Source: Nitrospirae bacterium CG02_land_8_20_14_3_00_41_53 (GTDB taxonomy: Bacteria > Nitrospirota > Thermodesulfovibrionia > Thermodesulfovibrionales > SM23-35). Taken from it: a stretch of 32,610 nt of DNA. The notes beneath the pieces are model-generated. The model ran no database searches and was not told the origin of the DNA. It worked only from the letters and a program-made list of their open reading frames with translations. The position numbers and the translations under genes were made by a program. This document shows positions 25,204 to 32,610 of the stretch, one piece after another. The stretch is from NCBI GenBank assembly GCA_002780895.1, contig PEUB01000045.1, forward strand, positions 1 through 32,610. The letters are read 5' to 3'. Within the stretch, counting starts at the first letter, position 1; every line of letters starts with the position of its first letter.

Positions 25204-25983
25204 ATGATAGGAGTAATAGGAGGGAGTGGGCTTTATGAGATTGAAGGAGTTGTTATTAATGAGGTTAAAAAGATCTCAACACCCTTTGGAGATCCCTCTG
25301 ATTCTTACAGGATTGCTGAGTTTTCAGGGCAGGCGGTTGCATTTCTCCCAAGACATGGTTCACCACATCATATCCCTCCCCATAAGATAAACTACAGGGC
25401 AAACATATGGGGGTTCAAAAAACTTGGCGTGGAAAGGATTATATCATTGGGCGCTGTCGGGAGTTTAAGTCCTGAAATAGGGCCTGGAACAATTATTGTT
25501 CCTGATCAGATTATAGATATGACAAAAGGCAGGGATTCAACATTTTTTGATGGTAATGGAGTCGCACATATAGACTTTACAGAGCCATATTGCCCTGTGT
25601 TGAGAGCATCTATTTTTGGAGCCGGCAAGAAATCAGGAATAGAATTAAAGAAATCAGGGACATATGTATGTGTGAATGGTCCAAGGCTTGAGACTAAGGC
25701 TGAGATAAAATTTTTTTCCGGCATTGGCGCTGATATTATAGGGATGACAGCAATGCCTGAGGCATCGCTTGTAAGGGAAACAGAACTCTGTTTTGCTGGT
25801 ATTAATGTTGTTACAAACTATGCCGCAGGGATAACAGAAAAAAGACTAACAACAACAGAGGTTATAGAGGTGATGAAAAGAACATCTGTACGACTTAAGG
25901 AACTAGTAAAAGAGGCGTTTAATCTTATCCCGGTTGAAAGAAAATGCGCCTGTAAAGAAGCCCTTAAAGAAGCGAGGATGTGA
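25204..25983 (+). CDS. mtnP: S-methyl-5'-thioadenosine phosphorylase family
   Basis: 259 aa; IGVIGGSGLYEIEGV, FLPRHGSPHHIPPHKINYRANIW, NGPRLETKAEIKFF, IGMTAMPEASLVRE. Confidence 0.92.
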   Translation: MIGVIGGSGLYEIEGVVINEVKKISTPFGDPSDSYRIAEFSGQAVAFLPRHGSPHHIPPHKINYRANIWGFKKLGVERIISLGAVGSLSPEIGPGTIIVPDQIIDMTKGRDSTFFDGNGVAHIDFTEPYCPVLRASIFGAGKKSGIELKKSGTYVCVNGPRLETKAEIKFFSGIGADIIGMTAMPEASLVRETELCFAGINVVTNYAAGITEKRLTTTEVIEVMKRTSVRLKELVKEAFNLIPVERKCACKEALKEARM

Positions 25984-25990
25984 ATATTAT

Positions 25991-27361
25991 ATGGAGACTA
26001 TTCTTGTAGTAGAAGATAAAGAATCAATGGCAGATATGCTCAGGGAGACCCTTGAATCTGAAGGCTACAAGGTCATCTCTGCCAGAGATGGTATGGAAGG
26101 TATAAGACATCTGGAAGAGGACAAAATAGACCTTGTACTGACAGACCTTAAACTTCCCAAAAAAGACGGTATAGATATCCTTAAGGCATCTAAAGAAGAA
26201 AATCAGCTCATACCTGTTATTGTCATGACAGCTTACGGATCTGTTGAAATAGCTGTAGCAGCCATGAAAGGGGGCGCCTTTGACTTTATTACAAAACCTT
26301 TTGATACAGATCACCTCCTTATGCTGATAAAGAGGGCTCTTGAGACACAGAGACTTTTTACAGAGAACATCCTGTTAAAAGAGGAGTTTGCATCAAAACT
26401 CAGATTTCCAAGGATTATTGGCAGAAGTAAGAAAATTACTGATGTTGCACAAATAGTGCAGAAGGTTGCACCTACAAAGACAACGGTGCTTCTGCTTGGC
26501 GAAAGCGGAACAGGCAAAGAGCTTTTTGCGAGGGCGATACATAACCTGAGTGACAGGCAAAATTATCCATTTGTGCCGATTAATTGTGCTGCGATACCGA
26601 GAGACCTCCTCGAGTCAGAGCTTTTCGGCCATGAAAAAGGTTCTTTTACAGGAGCAGATGCAAAGAAGCTCGGTAAGTTTGAGCTTGCTGATAAAGGTAC
26701 TATATTTCTCGATGAAGTCGGCGATATGGATCTGACAATACAGTCAAAGCTTCTCAGGGCGATTGAAGAAGGGGAGATAGAGAGGGTAGGAGCCCCCAGG
26801 GCTATTAAGGTTGATGTAAGGATCGTTGCAGCAAGCAATAAGGATCTTGAAAAGGCGGTTGAGGATAAAAAATTCAGGGATGACCTTTATTACAGGTTAA
26901 ATGTATTCCCGATAAGGATACCACCCTTGAGGGAGAGGAGAGAAGATATTCCATTGCTTGTCGAATACATAATAAATAAATACTGCCTTGAGATAAAGAC
27001 TCCTGTAAAGAGTATTTCAAAAGAGGCGCTTGATATACTTATGAACTATCACTGGAAGGGGAATGTTAGGGAGCTTGAGAACGCTATAGAAAGAGCGGTT
27101 ATTCTTTGTGATGGAGACGTGATTACCCCTGAGCATTTTGTTCTTAGCAAACAGTCTATTTTCGAGTCAGCTAAAAGATCTCTATCTAAAGAGGGAACCC
27201 TCGAAACTGTAGCAAAGGAGGCATCGAGGATAGCAGAGACCCAGAGGATTGTTAGTGCCCTAAGGGAGACAAGGGGCAATAAAAGTAAGGCAGCCGAAAT
27301 ACTTCAGGTGAGCTACAAGACACTTCTTACAAAGATCAAGGAATACGGCATTGAAGCTTGA
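25991..27361 (+). CDS. Sigma54-dependent response regulator, NtrC family
   Basis: Receiver domain, GESGTGKELFARAIH, GSFTGADAKKLGKFELADKGTIFLDEVGDM, C-terminal Fis HTH; start METILVVEDK at 25991. Confidence 0.95.
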   Translation: METILVVEDKESMADMLRETLESEGYKVISARDGMEGIRHLEEDKIDLVLTDLKLPKKDGIDILKASKEENQLIPVIVMTAYGSVEIAVAAMKGGAFDFITKPFDTDHLLMLIKRALETQRLFTENILLKEEFASKLRFPRIIGRSKKITDVAQIVQKVAPTKTTVLLLGESGTGKELFARAIHNLSDRQNYPFVPINCAAIPRDLLESELFGHEKGSFTGADAKKLGKFELADKGTIFLDEVGDMDLTIQSKLLRAIEEGEIERVGAPRAIKVDVRIVAASNKDLEKAVEDKKFRDDLYYRLNVFPIRIPPLRERREDIPLLVEYIINKYCLEIKTPVKSISKEALDILMNYHWKGNVRELENAIERAVILCDGDVITPEHFVLSKQSIFESAKRSLSKEGTLETVAKEASRIAETQRIVSALRETRGNKSKAAEILQVSYKTLLTKIKEYGIEA

Positions 27362-27395
27362 CAGTACATTTCCTGTAGAATTATCATAAAATAAT

Positions 27396-27787
27396 GTTAT
27401 CTGCTCATTGCGGGCATGGAAAGGAGGTGATTAAAAGATGATAGGGATGGATTTTATAAGCTTCTTAATCCTGCTAATCATCGCTGCTGTAGTGGCTGCG
27501 GTTCTGCATTATGGGCTCAAATACTATGTAATTCCGGGATTAGGTTCCTATTTGTCCAAAGTCGTGATTGGCTGGATTGGTGCATGGCTTGGCAGTCCTG
27601 TATTTGGAAACTGGTTTAAAGGAGTTTGTTATGGTGAAGTCTACATTATCCCCGCCGTCCTGGGTTCACTCGCTCTGTTAGCTCTTGTTGTAGATGCTGG
27701 TAAGACCTTTGTTGGCAAGAAAGAGTAAGTAGGGGATAAATCTTCAAAATTCATTTTGATAAGGAAATGCCCGCAACAGCAGATAAC
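27396..27787. repeat. Near-perfect ~22-bp inverted repeats flanking a gene
   Basis: GTTATCTGCTCATTGCGGGCAT (27396-27417) versus ATGCCCGCAACAGCAGATAAC (27767-27787). Confidence 0.85.
27438..27728 (+). CDS. Small membrane protein
   Basis: 96 aa, three hydrophobic segments, GWIGAWLGSPVFGNW; aaaggaggtga RBS. Confidence 0.75.
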   Translation: MIGMDFISFLILLIIAAVVAAVLHYGLKYYVIPGLGSYLSKVVIGWIGAWLGSPVFGNWFKGVCYGEVYIIPAVLGSLALLALVVDAGKTFVGKKE

Positions 27788-27788
27788 A

Positions 27789-27845
27789 GCAGGCTAAAAG
27801 AAAAAATATATTATGGCAAATGCTATCGCACTTCTTTTAGCCTGC
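27789..27845. repeat. 14-bp perfect inverted repeat (hairpin)
   Basis: GCAGGCTAAAAGAA (27789-27802) / TTCTTTTAGCCTGC (27832-27845). Confidence 0.85.
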
Positions 27846-27885
27846 GCCCGTTATATATACAAAATAATCTTTCCGGAGGGGTAGA

Positions 27886-28641
27886 GTGTCTGGTCATTCC
27901 AAATGGGCGCAGATTAAACACAAAAAAGCAAGTACCGATGCAAAGAGGGGGAAAGTTTTTACCAAGATCGTCAAGGAGATCTCAATTGCCGCACGACTTG
28001 GCGGCGGAGACCTTACAGGAAATCCGAGGCTGAGGACAGCGGTAGAAAAGGCAAAAGAAGTAAACATGCCGAATGACAATATAAAGAGGGCGATCATGAA
28101 AGGTACAGGCGAGCTCCCGGGAGTGTCTTACGAAGAAGCTATCTATGAAGGGTATGGGCCTGGCGGTGCTGCTATACTTGTTGAGGTGCTTACCGATAAT
28201 AAGAACAGGACAAGCCCGGAGATAAGGCATAGCATGACAAAGCACGGGGGGAATATGGGTGAGGCCGGATGTGTGGCCTGGATGTTTGAAAAGAAAGGCT
28301 ATATCCTGATTGAAAAGACAAAGATTGATGAGGATACGCTTATGTCGGTTGCTCTTGACGCTGGCGCTGAGGACATGAAAAATGATTCAAAAGAGGATAA
28401 CTATGAAATTGTTACAATGCCTGAGCATATGGGTAAGGTAAATGCTGCCATAGAGGCAGCCGGGATACCCGTTTCCCTTGCGGAGATAACCATGCTCCCG
28501 AAAAATTATGCTACCGTTGACGAGAAGCAGGCAGAGCAGATAATGAGGCTTATCGAAGCGCTTGAAGACAACGAAGATGTTCAGAATGTTTATACTAACG
28601 TTGACATCCCTGATGAGGTGATTGCAAAGGTTGGGAAGTGA
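27886..28641 (+). CDS. YebC/PmpR family protein
   Basis: 251 aa; [30 protein letters not shown] start. Confidence 0.95.
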   Translation: MSGHSKWAQIKHKKASTDAKRGKVFTKIVKEISIAARLGGGDLTGNPRLRTAVEKAKEVNMPNDNIKRAIMKGTGELPGVSYEEAIYEGYGPGGAAILVEVLTDNKNRTSPEIRHSMTKHGGNMGEAGCVAWMFEKKGYILIEKTKIDEDTLMSVALDAGAEDMKNDSKEDNYEIVTMPEHMGKVNAAIEAAGIPVSLAEITMLPKNYATVDEKQAEQIMRLIEALEDNEDVQNVYTNVDIPDEVIAKVGK

Positions 28642-28642
28642 T

Positions 28643-29263
28643 ATGCATACTTCTATCCGTGCTACTTTCAAGAGACGATTCCTTGCCGGACTCCTGATAT
28701 CAATCCCTGCCATCATCACCTTTCTTGTAATATGGTGGTTTTTCAAGTTCGTTGACGGCCTGCTTGAACCTTTTTACTATAAGATGCTCGGTTATCATGT
28801 ACCTGGCCTTGGATTCATCTCGACAATAGTCCTTATATTTATTGTAGGTATCATCTCGACAAATGTTTTCGGTAGAAGGATTATCGAATCCTTCGAACAT
28901 ATTATTCTCAAGATACCGGTATTGAAAGGGATATACACAGCGGTTAAACAGCTCGTCGACGCTTTTTCACCCGAAAGTAAGGTGTCTTCGTTCAAACATT
29001 TTGTAATTGTTGAGTACCCGAGACCTAGTGTCTATGCATATGGGTTTCTCACAAAGGAATGCGTAATGAAAACAGAGAGGGACGGCATGGAGACTGGCCT
29101 GAAGGCTGTTTATATTCCCACGAACCTTATCTATTTCGGTGAAATAGCACTTTTCCGTGATGAACATATTTTTTTCACCGATATTTCGATAGAGGACGGT
29201 ATTAAGATTATCCTTTCTGGAGGAATTGCAACTCCGGCGAAGATATCAGAGGTAAAGAAATGA
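28643..29263 (+). CDS. DUF502 family membrane protein
   Basis: FLAGLLISIPAIITFLVIWW...LDPF-like, PVLKGIYTAVKQLVDAFSPE; likely start MHTSIRATF at 28643. Confidence 0.88.
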   Translation: MHTSIRATFKRRFLAGLLISIPAIITFLVIWWFFKFVDGLLEPFYYKMLGYHVPGLGFISTIVLIFIVGIISTNVFGRRIIESFEHIILKIPVLKGIYTAVKQLVDAFSPESKVSSFKHFVIVEYPRPSVYAYGFLTKECVMKTERDGMETGLKAVYIPTNLIYFGEIALFRDEHIFFTDISIEDGIKIILSGGIATPAKISEVKK

Positions 29264-30732
29264 AGGTAGCAGGGGTCATCCTCGCAGCAGGCATTGGGAA
29301 AAGGATGAACTCATATTTGCCAAAAGTTCTCCATAAGCTGAGTGGTAGAATGATGCTCCAGCATGTCCTGAACACCCTCTATAAACTTAAACCACAGAAG
29401 GTTGTTGTTGTGGTAGGAAAATATTTTAAAGAAATAAAGGAATCTATAATCCAAACAAATCCCCCCATCCCCCCTTTGCTAAAGGGGGGTAAAGGGGGAT
29501 TACTCAGAACTCAGAACTCAGGACTAATATTTGCGCAGCAGAAAGAGGCAAAAGGTACAGGAGATGCGCTCTTAAGGGCATTGCCCTATCTCAGGGGATT
29601 TAAAGGGACAGTTGTCGTTGTTAATGGAGATACACCCTTGATTACCCGGGAGACTCTTAAGAAATTCCTGAGATTTCACGAGGAAAAAAATGATGTTATT
29701 TCGGTACTATCATTTATGTCACAGGAGACAGGCTCATATGGCAGGATAATGAGGGGCAAAACAGGTTATATAACATCCATCGTTGAGGAAATGGATGCCA
29801 CATATCTTCAGAAGAATATAAGGGAGGTAAACAGCGGGGTATATGCTATTGACTCTGATGCCTTCCACCTTTTGAAAGAGATAAAGCTTAATGAGTCAAA
29901 AGGTGAATATTATCTGACGGATATAATACGTATTGCGAGGAATAAAGGTCTAAAGACAGGTGCTTACTGCATTGGTTCCGAGGCTGAATTTATTGGGGTA
30001 AATACTCGGGAAGAACTTGAGAAGGCCAGACGGTTAATGAAGGACAGGATAATAAGGAGATGGACAGACAGGGGTGTAAGTTTTGTAGATACCACTTTAG
30101 TATTTATATCTTCTGATGTTAAGATAGGAAGAGATACTATAGTCTATCCAAATGTTCATCTCGAAGGTAATACAAAGGTAGGCAGGGGGTGTACTATCTA
30201 TCCGAATGTTCGGATTCAGAACAGTATTATAGGAGATGGCGCCATTATCAGGGACTCGACACTGATTGAGGATTCTGTTGTGAAAAATAGAGCCTCGGTT
30301 GGACCATTTGCTCATATAAGGCCCGGTTCCGAGATTGGTACAGGAGCAAAGATAGGTAATTTTGTGGAGGTTAAAAAATCAGTCATTGGCTCGGGCACAA
30401 AGGCGTCCCACCTCACTTATCTCGGAGATGCAAAGATAGGGAAGGATGTTAACATAGGTGCAGGTACTATAACCTGTAACTATGATGGCTATAAAAAACA
30501 TATTACTACTATCGGAGACAATGTCTTTATAGGAAGCGATTCACAGCTTATTGCCCCTGTGAGGATAGGCAAAGGCGCCTACATTGGCGCAGGATCAACT
30601 ATAACAAAGAATGTTCCTTCAAAAGCCCTTGCATTGAGTAGGATAGAGCAGAGGCATCTTAAAGGCTGGGCACTTAAAAGAAAGTCAAAAGTTAAAAGTT
30701 CAAAGTTGAAAGCTAAAGGAGCAAAGAGCTAA
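29260..30732 (+). CDS. glmU: Bifunctional N-acetylglucosamine-1-P uridyltransferase/glucosamine-1-P acetyltransferase
   Basis: 490 aa; VILAAGIGKRMNSYLPKVLHKLSG, GDTPLI, left-handed beta-helix repeats, THLTYLGDAKIG, GAGTITCNYDGYKKH. Confidence 0.95.
   Translation: MKVAGVILAAGIGKRMNSYLPKVLHKLSGRMMLQHVLNTLYKLKPQKVVVVVGKYFKEIKESIIQTNPPIPPLLKGGKGGLLRTQNSGLIFAQQKEAKGTGDALLRALPYLRGFKGTVVVVNGDTPLITRETLKKFLRFHEEKNDVISVLSFMSQETGSYGRIMRGKTGYITSIVEEMDATYLQKNIREVNSGVYAIDSDAFHLLKEIKLNESKGEYYLTDIIRIARNKGLKTGAYCIGSEAEFIGVNTREELEKARRLMKDRIIRRWTDRGVSFVDTTLVFISSDVKIGRDTIVYPNVHLEGNTKVGRGCTIYPNVRIQNSIIGDGAIIRDSTLIEDSVVKNRASVGPFAHIRPGSEIGTGAKIGNFVEVKKSVIGSGTKASHLTYLGDAKIGKDVNIGAGTITCNYDGYKKHITTIGDNVFIGSDSQLIAPVRIGKGAYIGAGSTITKNVPSKALALSRIEQRHLKGWALKRKSKVKSSKLKAKGAKS
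29458..29525. repeat. Palindromic repeat plus ACTCAGA heptads inserted in glmU reading frame
   Basis: AATCCCCC...GGGGGATT outer stem, CCCCCCTTT-GCT-AAAGGGGGG inner stem, then ACTCAGA ACTCAGA ACTCAGG ACT; encodes NPPIPPLLKGGKGGLLRTQNSG. Confidence 0.85.
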
Positions 30733-30743
30733 GAGCTAAGAGT
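30681..30743 (+). repeat. Degenerate heptanucleotide tandem repeat (9 units) spanning the glmU stop codon
   Basis: aaagtca aaagtta aaagttc aaagttg aaagcta aaggagc aaagagc taagagc taagagt. Confidence 0.85.
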
Positions 30744-30785
30744 AATACTCTCTGCTCTGCGCTATATGCTCTTAGCTGATTTAGT

Positions 30786-32610
30786 ATGTGCGGGATAATC
30801 GGATATATAGGTAAAAAGAATGCGGTATCAGTAGTACTCGAGGGTTTAAATCGCCTTGAATACAGGGGATACGATTCTGCAGGGATTGCTTTTTTCTCTG
30901 ATAAGGGTATTGAGGTAAGAAGATCTACAGGCAAGATAAAAGAGCTAACTGCTCTACTCGAATCTGAAAACCCAACGAGTCATAACACAATAGGACATAC
31001 AAGATGGGCTACGCATGGAAGGCCTTCAGAGGAAAATGCCCATCCGCACAGGTCTAACGGTATTGTTTTGGTGCATAATGGAATAATAGAGAATTATTTA
31101 GAGCTTAAAAAGGAGCTTATCGCTGAAGGATATACCTTCACATCGGAAACCGATACAGAAGTAATATGCCATCTGATAAACAAATATTCAAAACTCAAAA
31201 CTCCTCTTGAGGATGCTGTAAGAAGAGCAATAAAGGAAGTTAAGGGTTCCTATGCCCTTGCAGTTATCAAAGAAGACGAGCCTGATAAGATTATAGGGGT
31301 TAGGAGGGACAGTCCTCTTGTTGTTGGATTAGGCAATGGAGAATTCTTTGTTGCCTCAGATGTATCTGCATTTCTGAATTATTCAAGCGATGTGATATTT
31401 CTTGATGATGGTGAGATGGTGGTAATGACAAAAGATGGTGTCAAGATTACAGGGCTTGATGGTATCCCTATCCAGAAGGGTGTGAAGTCCGTGTCATGGA
31501 GTCCTTCAATGGCAGAGAAGGGCGGTTACAGGCATTTTATGCTAAAAGAGATATACGAACAACCAAGGGCTATTGTTGATACACTTAGGGGAAGATTTAA
31601 TGCCGAAAGTGGTGAGGTGAACCTTGAAGAGTTTGGTATCAAGGAAGAAGATCTGAAGGCTGTTGAAAGGATTTTTATCGTTGCCTGCGGCACTTCCTAC
31701 CATTCAGCCCTTATTGGTAAATATATGATAGAGGGACTTGTCAGGATCCCTGTTGAGGTTGATATCGCATCAGAGTTCCGCTATAGAAGGCCAATTGTAA
31801 AATCTGGAGACCTTATGATCGCGATAACCCAATCTGGAGAGACTGCAGATACGCTTGCTGCCCAGAGAGAGGCAAAAAGGCTCGGCGCAAAGATACTCAG
31901 TATATGTAATGTTGCTGGCAGCACCTCTTCGAGGGAGGCTGATGCTGTGTTTTATACCCATTCAGGCCCCGAGATAGGAGTCGCTTCAACAAAGGCTTTT
32001 ACAACACAGATTGTTGGACTTTACCTTTTTACAATATGTCTTGGAAGGATGAAAGGTACAATCTCCGTGGACATGTCAAAGGAATTTTTAGGAGAACTCC
32101 TGATGCTTCCCGGCAAGGTAGAAAAGGCATTAGCCACAGATGAAGGTATAAGAATGGTAGCAAAGGATTTTTTAAAGGCAAGAGGGTTTCTTTATCTCGG
32201 GAGAGGTATAAATTATCCCATTGCACTTGAGGGTGCTTTAAAGTTGAAAGAGATATCATATATACATGCCGAGGGATATCCAGCCGGTGAGATGAAGCAC
32301 GGCCCGATAGCGCTGATAGATGAAGAACTTCCAGTTGTTGTTCTTGTCCCCAATGATAACCTGCATGAAAAGATAATCTCTAACATCCATGAGGTAAAAA
32401 GCAGAGGAGGAAAGGTCATATCAATCACAAACAATGCCAGCAATGAAGTATGCGGGATTTCAGATAAATGTATTTTTGTGTCTGAAACGAATCCATATCT
32501 AACAACTGTATTAATGGCTATACCTGTGCAATTGCTTGCTTATCATATCGGGGTATTAAGGGGGTGCGACGTAGATCAACCGAGGAATCTCGCGAAGAGC
32601 GTTACTGTTG
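30786..32610 (+). CDS. glmS: Glutamine-fructose-6-phosphate aminotransferase, cut at window edge
   Basis: MCGIIGYIGKKNAVSVVLEGLNRLEYRGYDSAGIA ... GHTRWATHG ... PRNLAKSVTV at the very end; no stop inside the window so absent from ORF track. Confidence 0.96.
   Translation, partial: MCGIIGYIGKKNAVSVVLEGLNRLEYRGYDSAGIAFFSDKGIEVRRSTGKIKELTALLESENPTSHNTIGHTRWATHGRPSEENAHPHRSNGIVLVHNGIIENYLELKKELIAEGYTFTSETDTEVICHLINKYSKLKTPLEDAVRRAIKEVKGSYALAVIKEDEPDKIIGVRRDSPLVVGLGNGEFFVASDVSAFLNYSSDVIFLDDGEMVVMTKDGVKITGLDGIPIQKGVKSVSWSPSMAEKGGYRHFMLKEIYEQPRAIVDTLRGRFNAESGEVNLEEFGIKEEDLKAVERIFIVACGTSYHSALIGKYMIEGLVRIPVEVDIASEFRYRRPIVKSGDLMIAITQSGETADTLAAQREAKRLGAKILSICNVAGSTSSREADAVFYTHSGPEIGVASTKAFTTQIVGLYLFTICLGRMKGTISVDMSKEFLGELLMLPGKVEKALATDEGIRMVAKDFLKARGFLYLGRGINYPIALEGALKLKEISYIHAEGYPAGEMKHGPIALIDEELPVVVLVPNDNLHEKIISNIHEVKSRGGKVISITNNASNEVCGISDKCIFVSETNPYLTTVLMAIPVQLLAYHIGVLRGCDVDQPRNLAKSVTV

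Noticed and set aside
1-32610. CRISPR arrays, tRNA or rRNA genes
   Set aside because: No regularly spaced repeats of array type and no tRNA/rRNA signature noticed by eye; a tRNAscan/Infernal run would be needed to be certain.

Overview
The window is bacterial DNA. A block of about 22 kb (roughly 0.3-22.9 kb) is transcribed almost entirely on the minus strand. Its core looks like an arsenic/metalloid-resistance island. In transcription order it carries: ArsP-like permease, DUF2703-like protein, small thioredoxin-like protein, two ArsR repressors, ACR3 efflux pump, tandem-domain USP, heavy-metal P-type ATPase, ArsF-like protein, CcdA/DsbD-like membrane protein, ArsD, a HesB/IscA-like protein with an in-frame UGA, Cfa interrupted by UGA, FmdB zinc ribbon, a second HesB/IscA-like protein (Cys form), and a two-domain ArsA. 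DUF169, ferredoxin, FmdE and TauE proteins follow, then CDF and ZIP metal transporters, an outer-membrane porin, an octaheme cytochrome with a membrane domain, and Lgt. From 23.2 kb to the end are a wHTH/nucleotidyltransferase protein, a 20-aa Lys/Ala-rich mini-ORF, LpxC, MtnP, an NtrC-type regulator, a small membrane protein, YebC, DUF502, GlmU and GlmS (cut by the window edge). The main discovery candidate is a gene missing from the ORF track: a probable HesB-like selenoprotein at 14494..14778(-). Its in-frame UGA aligns with a Cys of the neighbouring paralog, and a perfect 6-bp hairpin with a GGAC loop starts at bacterial-SECIS spacing. It lies in a decayed tandem duplication of an arsD-hesB-arsA unit, shown by short ArsD and ArsA C-terminal relics. 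Other unannotated items are a 34-aa HypD-N-terminus-like mini-ORF, an ABC-ATPase Walker-A relic, an in-frame palindromic repeat inside glmU with heptanucleotide repeats, ArsR-type operator palindromes, and inverted repeats flanking a small membrane-protein gene. Product names rest on recognised motifs read by eye; no database search was run.
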